Positions 8,796 to 16,826 of a DNA stretch of 64,000 nt are shown piece after piece. The stretch comes from Curtobacterium flaccumfaciens (GTDB lineage: Bacteria; Actinomycetota; Actinomycetes; Actinomycetales; Microbacteriaceae): assembly GCF_013359815.1 (NCBI RefSeq), contig NZ_JABMCF010000036.1:248001-312000 (forward strand), written 5' to 3'. Under the pieces are notes generated by a model. That model had not been told where the DNA came from and searched no databases. It saw only the letters and a list, made by a program, of their open reading frames with translations. The number at the start of each line of letters is the position of its first letter. The first letter of the stretch is position 1. A program made the translations under genes and the position numbers.

Positions 8796-9448
8796 ACTGC
8801 TCCTTCGTCGACGGCGGTCGCGCGCAGTTCCTGCGCGGGGTCCGCGTACCCGACCTCGGTGAACCGACCGGTCGACGTGGCGGGCACACGTTCGACGGTG
8901 GTGATGCTCGACAGGTCGCAGCGGCGCTTGCGCGGGTCGTGCCACAGGGGCTCCCCCGCGAGCTTCCGGTGGACCATCCAGATCGGCAGCTGGTGGCTGA
9001 CCAAGACGACGTCGCCCTCGTCCACGCTCTCCCACGCCGTGGCCATCGCCGCGAGCATGCGGTTGGCGATCGACTCGTACGCCTCGCCCCAGCTGGGACG
9101 CAGCGGGTTCGCGATCCACGGCCACTCCGCCGGGCGGCCGAGCGAGCGCTTCGTGAACCCGGGGGGCTGCCCCTCGTAGCGGTTCGTCGGTTCGATCAGG
9201 CGCTCGTCGAGCGTCACGTCGAGCCCGTAGACGGTCGACCAGGGTGCGGCGGACTCCTGCGTGCGCTGCAGCGGGGACGCGACGATCCGACGCACGTCGA
9301 CGCCGGCGTCCTTCCAGGCGGTCGCGGAGGCCTGCGCCATCCGCGTGCCGAGGTCACTCAGCCCGAAGCCCGGGAGCCGGCCGTAGAGGACGCGGCCCGG
9401 GTTGTGCACCTCTCCGTGCCGGACGAGGTGGAGACGGGTCGCGGGCAT
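8792..9448 (-). CDS. Histidine phosphatase family protein (phosphoglycerate mutase-like)
   Basis: The 218-residue protein has the catalytic LVRHGE motif at 8-13 and the second histidine in LVSHQLP, so it belongs to the histidine phosphatase clan. The substrate is unknown; phosphoglycerate mutase is only one possibility. It overlaps resA by four bases and is probably the first gene of the resA-ccdA-resB-resC transcript, an arrangement seen in many actinobacteria. A TACACT box 7 nt before the ATG suggests a leaderless message. Confidence 0.9.
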   Translation of the reverse strand: MPATRLHLVRHGEVHNPGRVLYGRLPGFGLSDLGTRMAQASATAWKDAGVDVRRIVASPLQRTQESAAPWSTVYGLDVTLDERLIEPTNRYEGQPPGFTKRSLGRPAEWPWIANPLRPSWGEAYESIANRMLAAMATAWESVDEGDVVLVSHQLPIWMVHRKLAGEPLWHDPRKRRCDLSSITTVERVPATSTGRFTEVGYADPAQELRATAVDEGAV

Positions 9449-9515
9449 GGGTTCCAGTGTAGGTCGCCCGCGGTTCCCACCGCCCCCTCAGGTGATTCAC
9501 CGGATGCGGAAGCAC

Positions 9516-11009
9516 TCAGCCGCCGAGCTCACCGGAGAGCCGCCCGTGCAGCGCGATCGACCCCGTGTCGAGGTTCACCACCTCGACGGTCGACCCGTGC
9601 TTCGCGAACCGCTGTTCGACCCCGTCGAGCGCCGCGACCGTGGACGCGTCGAACACGTGGGCGTCGGCCAGGTCGATGATCACGTGCTCCGGGTCCTCGG
9701 CGTAGGAGAACCGTGTGACGAGGTCGTTCGACGAGGCGAAGAACAGCGCACCGCGGACCCGGTACCGCACGGTGCGGTCGTCGACCGGCTCGCGCACCAC
9801 GGTCACCACGTGCGCTACCCGTCGGGCGAAGACCAGGGCCGCCACGACCACACCGACGAGCACGCCGGTCGCGAGGTTCTCGGTCACGACGACCACCACG
9901 ACGGTGACGAGCATGACCGCGGTCTCGCCGAGCGGCATCCGTCGGAGGGTGCGCGGTCGGATGCTGTGCCAGTCGAAGGTCGCGACGCAGACCATGAGCA
10001 TGACCGCCGTCAGTGCCGCCATCGGGATCTGGGCCACGAGGTCGTGGAGCACGATCGTCAGGACGAGCACCGAGACGCCGGCCGCGAAGGTCGAGACGCG
10101 CGTCCGGGCACCCGCGGTCTTCACGTTGATCACCGTCTGGCCGATCATCGCGCAGCCGCCGGTGCCACCGAAGAAGGCGGACGCGATGTTCGCGACGCCC
10201 TGGCCCCACGACTCGCGCCACTTGCTCGAACCCGTCTCGGTGATGGAGTCGACGAGCTGCGCGGTGAGCAGGGTCTCGATCAGCCCGACGATCGCGACAC
10301 CGAACGCGTACGGAGCGATGATCTGCAGCGTCTCGAAGGTGAACGGCGTCGTGATCCCGCCGAAGCCCGGGAGCGCCGTCGGCAGTTCGCCCTCGTCCCC
10401 CACCGTCGGCACGGCGACGCTGAACACCATCGTGATGCCGGTGACGACGACGACCGCGATGAGCGGTGCGGGGATCGCCTTCGTCAGGAACGGGAAGCCG
10501 ACGATGATCGCGATGCCGAGCGCCGTCAGCGGCCAGACGATGAACGGCACGTCGTCGCCGAGCAGGTTCGGCAGCTGGGCGGTGAAGATGAGGATGGCCA
10601 GGGCGTTCACGAACGCGACGTTGACGCTGCGCGGGATGAAGCGCATCAGCCGTGCCACCCCGAGGAACCCGAGCACGAGCTGGAACACGCCGCCCAGGAC
10701 GATCGCGGGCACCAGGTACTCGATCCCGTGCTCCCGGACGAGCGGGGCGATGACGAGCGCCACCGAGCCGGCTGCGGCGGAGATCATCGCGGGGCGACCA
10801 CCGACGATCGAGATCACGATCGCGATGACGACGCTCGAGAACAGGCCGACCGCGGGATCGACCCCGGCGACGACGGAGAACGAGATGGCCTCGGGGATGA
10901 GCGCCAGTGCGGTGACGATGCCGGCCAGGACCTCTCGGGTGAGCATGCGGGGCGAGCGGAGGGCGGCGAGGACGCTCGGGGCCGTCGGCGCGTGTGTGAT
11001 CACGGACAT
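9516..11009 (-). CDS. SulP family anion permease with C-terminal STAS domain
   Basis: Inorganic anion transporter of the SulP (SLC26) family. The 497-residue protein has a hydrophobic core of about 10-14 segments (roughly 25-400) and a C-terminal STAS-like domain of about 90 residues containing VIIDLADAHVFDAS. The N-terminal signature GIVTALALIPEAISFSVVAG is clear. The substrate cannot be read from sequence; sulfate or bicarbonate are both possible. ATG at 11009 lies 8 nt from a TAGAGT box inside the palindrome shared with divergent merR, so the transcript is probably leaderless and MerR-controlled. Confidence 0.93.
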   Translation of the reverse strand: MSVITHAPTAPSVLAALRSPRMLTREVLAGIVTALALIPEAISFSVVAGVDPAVGLFSSVVIAIVISIVGGRPAMISAAAGSVALVIAPLVREHGIEYLVPAIVLGGVFQLVLGFLGVARLMRFIPRSVNVAFVNALAILIFTAQLPNLLGDDVPFIVWPLTALGIAIIVGFPFLTKAIPAPLIAVVVVTGITMVFSVAVPTVGDEGELPTALPGFGGITTPFTFETLQIIAPYAFGVAIVGLIETLLTAQLVDSITETGSSKWRESWGQGVANIASAFFGGTGGCAMIGQTVINVKTAGARTRVSTFAAGVSVLVLTIVLHDLVAQIPMAALTAVMLMVCVATFDWHSIRPRTLRRMPLGETAVMLVTVVVVVVTENLATGVLVGVVVAALVFARRVAHVVTVVREPVDDRTVRYRVRGALFFASSNDLVTRFSYAEDPEHVIIDLADAHVFDASTVAALDGVEQRFAKHGSTVEVVNLDTGSIALHGRLSGELGG

Positions 11010-11017
11010 CGATCGGA

Positions 11018-11043
11018 ACTCTACCCTCACGTGAGGGTAGAGT
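11018..11043. promoter_or_regulatory. 26-bp perfect palindrome: shared sulP/merR operator containing both -10 boxes
   Basis: The palindrome has the half-site ACTCTACCCTCAC. Its outer six bases read TAGAGT on each strand. Each TAGAGT fits a -10 box, and each lies exactly 8 nt before a start codon: ATG of sulP at 11009 and GTG of merR at 11052. Both genes therefore appear leaderless. The long dyad between divergent genes fits a MerR dimer site. MerR binding is inferred. Confidence 0.7.
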
Positions 11044-11051
11044 CGTACGCC

Positions 11052-11453
11052 GTGAGCACCAGCGACGTCCCCGACACGATGCACATCGGCGAGCTCGCCG
11101 ACCGCGCCGACATGTCCCTGCGCACGATCCGGCACTACGACGAGGTCGGGCTGCTCGTGCCGAGCGGCCGCACCAACGGCGGGTTCCGGGTCTACACGGC
11201 GCAGGACCTCGAACGGTTGCTCGTGATCCGCCGGATGAAGCCGCTCGGGTTCACGCTCGACGAGATGGCCGAGCTGCTCCGCGTGGTCGACGCCCTCGCG
11301 ACGAAGGACCCCGAGGACGAACCGGCACTGGCCGCCCACCTCGACGCGTACCTCGAGGACGCCCGTGCCCGGCACGCCAAGCTCGTCGAGCGGGCCGGCA
11401 TGGCCGAGGAGTTCATCGGCACGCTCGGATCACTCCGCGCGTCGCTCCCCTGA
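11052..11453 (+). CDS. MerR family transcriptional regulator
   Basis: The 133-residue protein has an N-terminal winged-helix MerR domain (IGELADRADMSLRTIRHYDE, then GLLVPSGRTNGGFRVYT), the linker helix MKPLGFTLDEMAELL and a coiled-coil dimerisation region. No metal-binding cysteines are present, so it is probably not a metal sensor. It is transcribed away from sulP across a 26-bp palindrome, so autoregulation and control of sulP are likely. GTG at 11052 is preferred because it sits 8 nt from a -10 box; ATG at 11079 is an alternative. Its end overlaps the convergent gene at 11430 by 24 bp. Confidence 0.9.
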   Translation: MSTSDVPDTMHIGELADRADMSLRTIRHYDEVGLLVPSGRTNGGFRVYTAQDLERLLVIRRMKPLGFTLDEMAELLRVVDALATKDPEDEPALAAHLDAYLEDARARHAKLVERAGMAEEFIGTLGSLRASLP

Positions 11454-11657
11454 GCCCTCGAGCACGCCAGCCGCGATGAGGCGACTCCGTTCCCGCTTCG
11501 CCTCGGCCATCTCCTCCATCATCTCCCGCAGCCGATCGTGTTCGGCGATCACCCGACGTGCTCGCCATGGCCGGAACCAGTGCCGTTTGCGCACATTCGC
11601 CTTCCACTCCTCGTCCCGCCGCACGAACAAGGCCTTCACCGGGTCCCGTTGCGTCAC
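11430..11657 (-). CDS. Small basic protein of unknown function, predicted helical
   Basis: Not recognised. The 75-residue product is rich in Arg, Lys and Glu and largely helical; RVIAEHDRLREMMEEMAEAK looks like a short coiled coil. GTG at 11657 overlaps the stop of the upstream gene (GTGA), so the two are translated together. Its 3' end overlaps merR on the other strand by 24 bp. A soluble partner of the membrane protein encoded just upstream is a reasonable guess, no more. Confidence 0.6.
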   Translation of the reverse strand: MTQRDPVKALFVRRDEEWKANVRKRHWFRPWRARRVIAEHDRLREMMEEMAEAKRERSRLIAAGVLEGSGERRAE

Positions 11658-11992
11658 GTCTGCTCCTCTTCCGTCACCAGTTCCAGCACGAGCTTGCCGA
11701 TGACCTCGTCGGCCTCGCGAAGAACCTGCATGTTGTACATCGCTCCTGCGACGAGTCTCCCGATCTCGACACGACCCACGTCCGCGTCTGTGACGTGGTC
11801 GACCACCCAGACGAATCGTGACCAAGCCCGGTCGCGCTGTTCACGCGCGACGTCCCGCCGCCACCGGATGACCGCCCACAGCCCACCGACGACCGCCACG
11901 AGCAGCGTGAACGCCGCCGTGCAGAGCGCAGCCACCACCACCGCGACCGCCGCAGGCGGCCAGGTCGCGAGCTCCCCCATCCCCGTCCCCAC
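11654..11992 (-). CDS. Single-pass membrane protein of unknown function
   Basis: Not recognised. The 112-residue product has one or two adjoining hydrophobic segments near residues 14-42 (AAVAVVVAALCTAAFTLLVA), then a basic stop-transfer RWRRD and a soluble C-terminal part. GTG at 11992 follows AGAGGGGG with 5 nt spacing; ATG at 11980 is an alternative. It forms a two-gene unit with the overlapping basic protein downstream. Local codon choice looks slightly less G+C biased than in neighbouring genes, which may mark lineage-specific genes. Confidence 0.6.
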   Translation of the reverse strand: MGTGMGELATWPPAAVAVVVAALCTAAFTLLVAVVGGLWAVIRWRRDVAREQRDRAWSRFVWVVDHVTDADVGRVEIGRLVAGAMYNMQVLREADEVIGKLVLELVTEEEQT

Positions 11993-12163
11993 CCGGTCCC
12001 CCTCTCGTCCCGCGACCCGGCCACGTCGAGAACGCTACGGAGTCCACGCACGCCGCCACGGGCCTCCCGGCCATCGGTGGAGAACATCGGACGCAGGCGG
12101 CCCTGTGGAGGGAAGAACCCCGCCGCCCACGCCCCCGGACGCAGGCGGTTAGACTCGACCACC

Positions 12164-13504
12164 GTGATCGAACGCACCCGCATCGCCGACCTGGCAGCCC
12201 TCCCCGACGGTCCCGTCTCCGTGGCCGGATGGGTCGAGACCGTCCGAGACCAGAAGAAGGTGCAGTTCGTCGTGCTGCGCGACGAGACCGGCGCCGTCCA
12301 GCTCGTGAACCCGGCGACGCGCGAGGCCGAGGACGGCGACGACGCCGCACAGTCCGCCCTCGCGACCACCAACGAGATCTCCGGCCTGGCGCACGGCACC
12401 TTCGTGCACGTCACCGGCACGCTGAAGCACGACGAGCGCGTGAAGCTCGGCGGGCTCGAGGTCAAGATCGGTGCGCTGCACGTGGTGAGCGCCGCGATCC
12501 CGGAGACCCCCATCGCCGACGACTCGTCGCTCGACAAGCGCCTCGACTGGCGCTTCCTCGACCTGCGCAACCGCAAGCAGAACCTGATCTTCCGCATCCA
12601 GACGACGCTCGAGCACGCGTTCCGCACGTACTGGGTCGACCGCGACTACATCGAGATCCACACCCCGAAGCTCATGGCGTCGGCATCCGAGTCGCGCGCC
12701 GAGCTGTTCCAGCTCGAGTACTTCGAGACGACCGCCTACCTGGCCCAGTCGCCGCAGAACTTCAAGCAGATGGCGCAGCCGGCCGGCTTCGGTGCCGTGT
12801 TCGAGATCGCGGACGCCTTCCGCGCCGACCCGTCCTTCACGAGCCGCCACGCCACCGAGTTCACCAGCGTCGACGCCGAGTTCTCGTGGATCGAGTCCCA
12901 CGAGGACGTCATGGCGATGCACGAAGAGGTCCTGGTCGCCGGCATCACCGCCGTCAAGGAGAAGTACGGCAAGGACATCGCGGAGGTCTTCGGCTTCGAG
13001 CTGCAGGTCCCTGCGACGCCGTTCCCCCGCGTGACCCTGGCCGACGCGCGCAAGATCGTCGCCGACAGCGGCTACGACGTCGTCCGCGCCGACGGTGACC
13101 TGGACCCCGAGGGCGAGCGCCGCGTCGCCGCCTGGGCGAAGGAGCACCACGGCTCCGAGTTCGTGTTCGTCACGGAGTACGACGCCTCGATCCGGCCGTA
13201 CTACCACATGCGGAAGCCCGGCGACCCGTCGGTCACCAACAGCTACGACCTCATCTTCAACGGTGCCGAGATCTCCACGGGCGCCCAGCGTGAGCACCGC
13301 GTCGACGTACTCGAGGCGCAGGCCGTCGAGAAGGGCCTCGACCCGGAGGAGCTCGGCTGGTACCTCGACTTCTTCCGCTACGGCGTCCCGCCGCACGGCG
13401 GCTTCGGCATGGGCCTCGCGCGCGTGCTGATGCTGATGCTCGGTGAGCCGTCGATCCGCGAGGTCACGTACCTGTTCCGTGGCCCGACGCGCCTGACCCC
13501 GTAG
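12164..13504 (+). CDS. aspS: Aspartyl-tRNA synthetase, short archaeal/eukaryal type
   Basis: Class II synthetase that charges tRNA(Asp), and in many bacteria with this type also tRNA(Asn). The 446-residue protein has an N-terminal OB-fold anticodon domain (VSVAGWVETVRDQKKVQFVVLRD style) followed directly by the catalytic core: motif 2 around FEIADAFRADPSFTSRH and motif 3 HGGFGMGLARVLMLMLG. The roughly 140-residue GAD insertion of ordinary bacterial AspRS (about 590 residues) is absent. GTG at 12164 is 8 nt after a TAGACT box, so the message looks leaderless; longer in-frame readings would start upstream of the promoter. Confidence 0.94.
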   Translation: MIERTRIADLAALPDGPVSVAGWVETVRDQKKVQFVVLRDETGAVQLVNPATREAEDGDDAAQSALATTNEISGLAHGTFVHVTGTLKHDERVKLGGLEVKIGALHVVSAAIPETPIADDSSLDKRLDWRFLDLRNRKQNLIFRIQTTLEHAFRTYWVDRDYIEIHTPKLMASASESRAELFQLEYFETTAYLAQSPQNFKQMAQPAGFGAVFEIADAFRADPSFTSRHATEFTSVDAEFSWIESHEDVMAMHEEVLVAGITAVKEKYGKDIAEVFGFELQVPATPFPRVTLADARKIVADSGYDVVRADGDLDPEGERRVAAWAKEHHGSEFVFVTEYDASIRPYYHMRKPGDPSVTNSYDLIFNGAEISTGAQREHRVDVLEAQAVEKGLDPEELGWYLDFFRYGVPPHGGFGMGLARVLMLMLGEPSIREVTYLFRGPTRLTP

Positions 13505-13514
13505 TCACCAGCGA

Positions 13515-13565
13515 GTGAGCAGAAAAGGTCGCCTCCCGATGCGGGAGGCGACCTTTTCTGCTCAC
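13515..13565. terminator. Perfect 24-bp stem hairpin after aspS (palindrome family 2)
   Basis: GTGAGCAGAAAAGGTCGCCT and the next four bases pair perfectly with 13542-13565, leaving the 3-nt loop ATG. The run of T in the right arm resembles a terminator tail on the + strand. The outer sequence GTGAGCAG...CTGCTCACGAAGC recurs at 28808-28866. It lies 10 bp after the aspS stop and probably ends that transcript. Confidence 0.75.
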
Positions 13566-13609
13566 GAAGCGCGACGTGGAGCGACGAGCGCGCGGACGGG
13601 AGGCCCGGC

Positions 13610-13903
13610 TCAGCTCTGCCAGTCGATGGCGGCCCGCGCCGTGACCAGTTCGCGGATCTCCGCTGCCGCGGCCTGGTGCTCCGGGTGCACCTGGTACGCG
13701 TCGAGTCCGGCGAGGTCGTCGAAGCTGGCGACCACGGCGACGTCGTGGTTCTTGTCCGGGTAGGCGACGTTCTCGACGACCTCGAGCGACCGGATCGACT
13801 CGACGGTGCCGACCAGACCGGTCAGGAGTCCGCGGATGCGGGCGATCGACTCGGTGCGGTCGAGGTCGGTCCGCAGGGACCAGGAGACGACGTGGGAGAT
13901 CAT
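13610..13903 (-). CDS. Dabb (stress responsive A/B barrel) family protein
   Basis: The 97-residue product fits the Dabb dimeric alpha-beta barrel family: an N-terminal HVVSWSL strand, a helix, then NVAYPDKNHDVAVVASFDDLAGLDAYQVHPEHQ (quoted in part; the key run is HDVAVVASFDDLAGLDAY), with the typical Y-xx-HP-xH motif. The biochemical role is unknown in most members. ATG at 13903 forms an ATGA overlap with the glutaredoxin-like gene upstream, so the two are co-expressed. Confidence 0.82.
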   Translation of the reverse strand: MISHVVSWSLRTDLDRTESIARIRGLLTGLVGTVESIRSLEVVENVAYPDKNHDVAVVASFDDLAGLDAYQVHPEHQAAAAEIRELVTARAAIDWQS

Positions 13904-14154
13904 GCGCGGGCCTCGGCCTTCTCGAGCGCACGTGCGAGCCGGTCGGCGTCGACGTGCCAGTTGCTGTGGACGCGCCCGTCGATCAGCACGACGGGGATGT
14001 CCTCCGCGTACTCCTGACGGAGCGCGTCGTCGTCGAGGATCGAGCGTTCCTGCAGGGTGACCCCCGGGTGGTCGGCGACGACGCGTTCGACCACGGGTCG
14101 GGCGTCGTCGCAGAGGTGGCATCCGGGCTTCGTCAGGAACGTCACTGCGGGCAT
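13900..14154 (-). CDS. Glutaredoxin-like protein
   Basis: Thioredoxin-fold protein of 84 residues. The redox motif is CHLC (12-15) in TKPGCHLCDDARPVVE, followed by the cis-proline segment EDIPVVLIDG and a short C-terminal helix. It belongs to the small DUF836-like glutaredoxin group often found in actinobacteria; partner and substrate are unknown. A TACGCT box lies 7 nt before ATG at 14154, consistent with a leaderless transcript that also carries the Dabb gene. Confidence 0.85.
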   Translation of the reverse strand: MPAVTFLTKPGCHLCDDARPVVERVVADHPGVTLQERSILDDDALRQEYAEDIPVVLIDGRVHSNWHVDADRLARALEKAEARA

Positions 14155-14181
14155 GGTCCCAAGCGTAGTCCGGGAACGCGA

Positions 14182-14203
14182 AAGCCCCGGCGAACCGGGG
14201 CTT
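14182..14203. terminator. Hairpin terminator after bS22
   Basis: AAGCCCCGG pairs with CCGGGGCTT across the loop CGAA. It lies 40 bp past the bS22 stop on the minus strand and upstream of the glutaredoxin promoter. The tail on the minus strand is short in T residues. Confidence 0.6.
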
Positions 14204-14242
14204 CTCGTGCAGGTCCTCCGACCTGCGCAGACCTGTGAGGGT

Positions 14243-14341
14243 CTACTTCTTGTTGCGTCGCTGGTGACGCGTCTTGCGAAGGAGCTTGCGGTGCTTCTTC
14301 TTCGCCATGCGCTTACGACGCTTCTTGATGACAGAACCCAT
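14243..14341 (-). CDS. Ribosomal protein bS22 (AURKAIP1/COX24-type small subunit protein)
   Basis: A 32-residue, extremely basic peptide starting [19 protein letters not shown] and ending RHQRRNKK. This closely matches the mycobacterial small-subunit protein bS22, which binds 16S rRNA near the decoding region. The ORF is too short for normal ORF calling but has clear start and stop codons and the family [12 protein letters not shown] signature. It lies 109 bp downstream of the BldC-like gene on the same strand, the usual actinobacterial order. Confidence 0.93.
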   Translation of the reverse strand: MGSVIKKRRKRMAKKKHRKLLRKTRHQRRNKK

Positions 14342-14450
14342 GTGGACCTCGCTCGGACTGATGCTGATGTACGGACACCGGGCCGAAGAGACCGCGGAAA
14401 ATCAACCTGCCCGAGTCTACCGGCTGCCCGCTGTGATGTCGAACGCGCGC

Positions 14451-14645
14451 TCAGCCGACGTCCGCCACGCCACCGCGCAGCACGTCGGCGACGGCTGACT
14501 CGGGGACGCGGAAGGAACGGCCGAAGCGGATGGCGGGGAGCTCACCGGCGTGCACCATCCGGTACACGGTCATCTTCGAGACGCGCATCATCTCGGCGAC
14601 CTCAGCGACGGTGAGGAAGCGCACGTCGTCGAAACTGCCGGTCAT
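14451..14645 (-). CDS. BldC-like helix-turn-helix protein (excisionase/MerR-like HTH)
   Basis: A 64-residue single-domain DNA-binding protein. The winged-helix core is FLTVAEVAEMMRVSKMTVYR (10-29), followed by the wing GELPAIRFGRSFRVPESAV. This matches the BldC family of actinobacterial developmental regulators, which bind DNA as head-to-tail oligomers on direct repeats. ATG at 14645 is supported by the clean domain boundary. It is the first gene before bS22 in a probable two-gene unit. Confidence 0.9.
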   Translation of the reverse strand: MTGSFDDVRFLTVAEVAEMMRVSKMTVYRMVHAGELPAIRFGRSFRVPESAVADVLRGGVADVG

Positions 14646-14802
14646 GGTCCGCCTTCGGGGCTCGCACGCGCGCTGCGCACGGGAGTGGTGTGACCTGTGT
14701 GGTCAGTGGCAACTGTAGAGGCGTGTGCGACCCGGTGTCCAGGTTCAGTCCGCGCCGCGTGCACCGGCGCCGCCCCGTGCTCGGAAGCCCGAGCGGCAGG
14801 GC

Positions 14803-15318
14803 TCAGTCTTCGTCGCCCCGGCGGGTGAAGCGCTTGCGGCTGCGGTCGACGACGCGTTCCCAGCCCTGCTGCGCGCCGGAGATCGCCGCGGTGGCCCGGT
14901 ACGACGCCTCGGCCATGACGCGGCCGAGCTCGGTGCCCACCTCCACCGTCGCCTTGCCGGCCGTGCCGTTCCGGCGGATCGACACCGGCTGGCCGTCCGG
15001 CGTCCACGCGGTGGTGGCCGGGGTGCCGTCGGCGTCGACCGCGCCCGTGAACGGCAGGACCCAGTCCTCCAGGTGCACGAGCGGCTCCGGGTCGAGTCGG
15101 TAGTAGCGGTGCTGCCCCTCTTCACGACTGGTGACGAGCCCGATGTCGCGCAGGACGCGCAGGTGCTTCGACACCGTGGGCTGGCTGACCCCGAGGCGTT
15201 CGACGAGCTGGCCGACGCTGAGCTCGCCGCCGGTGACGTCCGATCCGTAGGCGGACAACAGCGTGCCGAGCAGCTCGCGCCGGGTCGGGTCCGCCACGAC
15301 GGAGAAGATGTCGGCCAT
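14803..15318 (-). CDS. ArsR-type winged-helix regulator with C-terminal extension
   Basis: The 171-residue protein has an N-terminal ArsR-like winged helix (FSVVADPTRRELLGTLLSAY; recognition helix GVSQPTVSKHLRVLRDIGLV; wing REEGQHRYYRLDPEPL). No metal-binding ELCV-C-type cysteine pair is seen, so it is not an obvious metal sensor. The C-terminal 80 residues are unusual for the family and of unknown role. A TAGCCT box lies 6 nt before ATG at 15318, indicating a leaderless transcript. It is divergent from the KtrB gene; control of potassium uptake is possible but not shown. Confidence 0.88.
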   Translation of the reverse strand: MADIFSVVADPTRRELLGTLLSAYGSDVTGGELSVGQLVERLGVSQPTVSKHLRVLRDIGLVTSREEGQHRYYRLDPEPLVHLEDWVLPFTGAVDADGTPATTAWTPDGQPVSIRRNGTAGKATVEVGTELGRVMAEASYRATAAISGAQQGWERVVDRSRKRFTRRGDED

Positions 15319-15392
15319 GGGGCAAGGCTAGCCGGGGCACCACGGATGTACCATGACGAACCGTCCCGGCCCATGTCCTCGGAGGCATACGC

Positions 15393-16826
15393 ATGCTCGA
15401 CCGAACCGAGCCGATCCCGCACCACGTGAGTGTCGGCCGACGGCGAGCGAGCCGGATCGCGACGGTGCTGCGCTCGTCGCCGTCCCGACTGGCGATCGTG
15501 GTGTTCATCGCGCTGATCTTCCTGTTCACGGTGCTCTTCATGACGCCGTGGGCCACCGCGGACCGCAGCAGCACCCACTTCGCTGACGCACTGTTCACCG
15601 CGGCGTCGGTGGTCTGCGTCACCGGGCTGTCCACGGTCGACATGGCGACGCACTGGTCGGTGTTCGGCAAGGTCCTGGTGGTCATCGGCACGCAGATCGG
15701 CGCCGTCGGTGTCCTGACCTTCGCGTCGATCCTCGGCCTGTTCGTCACCCGCAAGCTCGGCCTGCGCGCCAAGCTCATGGCGGCCGGCGACTCGAACCCG
15801 CTCCGCACCCACCACGGCGCCGTGCCCGAGGGACAGGCCGTCCGGCTCGGCGAGGTCGGCACCCTGCTCGCGACCGTGGCGGTGAGCACGCTGTCGATCG
15901 AGATCGTCCTCGGCCTGCTGCTCCTGCCGTCGGTGCTCATCGCCGGCATCCCGTTCTGGACCGCGGTCGGTGACTCCTTCTACTACGCGGCGATGGCATT
16001 CACGAACACCGGGTTCTCACCGAACGCCGACGGCCTCGACCCGTTCGCCCACGACTACTGGTTCCTGACGCTGCTGATGATCGGTGTCGTGGCGGGGTCC
16101 ATCGGGTTCCCGGTGATCCGTGCCCTGACGAAGCAGCTGCGCACCCCGCGGCGCTGGCCGATCCACGTCAAGCTCACCCTGGCGACGAGCGCGATCCTGC
16201 TCCTCGGCGGCGCGGTCGTCTACACCGCACTCGAGGCGTCGAACCCGACGACCTTCGGCGAAGAAGGAGCCGGGCGCACCGCGTTCCAGGCGCTCTTCCT
16301 GTCGACGATGACCCGCTCGGGAGGCTTCTCGCTCGTCGACTTCGACCAGCTCAACGGCTCGAGCCTGCTCGTCACGGACATGCTCATGTTCATCGGTGGC
16401 GGATCCGCCTCGACGGCCGGCGGCATCAAGGTGACGACCCTCGCGGTGCTGTTCCTGGCCGCGGTCGCCGAGGCCCGCGGTCGCCAGAGCATGGAGGCCT
16501 TCGGTCGCCGGATCCCGAGCGACGTCCTGCGGGTCGCGGTGGCCATCGTGCTCTGGGGAGCGACGATCGTGGCCGTCGCGACCGTGGTCCTCCTGCAGAT
16601 CACCGACGACTCGCTCGACCGGGTGCTGTTCGAGGTGATCTCGGCCTTCTCGACCAGCGGTCTGTCCTCCGGCGTGTCCGCGGACCTGCCGGAACCGGGC
16701 AAGTACGTGCTCGCCGCCACCATGTTCCTCGGCCGGGTCGGTACAGTGACCATCGCCGCTGCCCTGGCCGCCAGCCAGAGCCGGCAACTGTTCCGCCGTC
16801 CCGAGGAGAGGCCGATCGTTGGCTGA
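15393..16826 (+). CDS. ktrB: KtrB/TrkH-type potassium channel subunit
   Basis: Membrane subunit of the Ktr potassium uptake system. The 477-residue protein shows the four repeated pore segments of the family, read as TGLSTVD, TNTGFSPN, TRSGGFSLVD and STSGLSSGV, each carrying the selectivity-filter glycine. The length and the adjacent single RCK protein fit KtrB rather than the larger TrkH. GGAGG lies 7 nt upstream of ATG at 15393. It overlaps ktrA by 8 bp. Confidence 0.94.
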   Translation: MLDRTEPIPHHVSVGRRRASRIATVLRSSPSRLAIVVFIALIFLFTVLFMTPWATADRSSTHFADALFTAASVVCVTGLSTVDMATHWSVFGKVLVVIGTQIGAVGVLTFASILGLFVTRKLGLRAKLMAAGDSNPLRTHHGAVPEGQAVRLGEVGTLLATVAVSTLSIEIVLGLLLLPSVLIAGIPFWTAVGDSFYYAAMAFTNTGFSPNADGLDPFAHDYWFLTLLMIGVVAGSIGFPVIRALTKQLRTPRRWPIHVKLTLATSAILLLGGAVVYTALEASNPTTFGEEGAGRTAFQALFLSTMTRSGGFSLVDFDQLNGSSLLVTDMLMFIGGGSASTAGGIKVTTLAVLFLAAVAEARGRQSMEAFGRRIPSDVLRVAVAIVLWGATIVAVATVVLLQITDDSLDRVLFEVISAFSTSGLSSGVSADLPEPGKYVLAATMFLGRVGTVTIAAALAASQSRQLFRRPEERPIVG

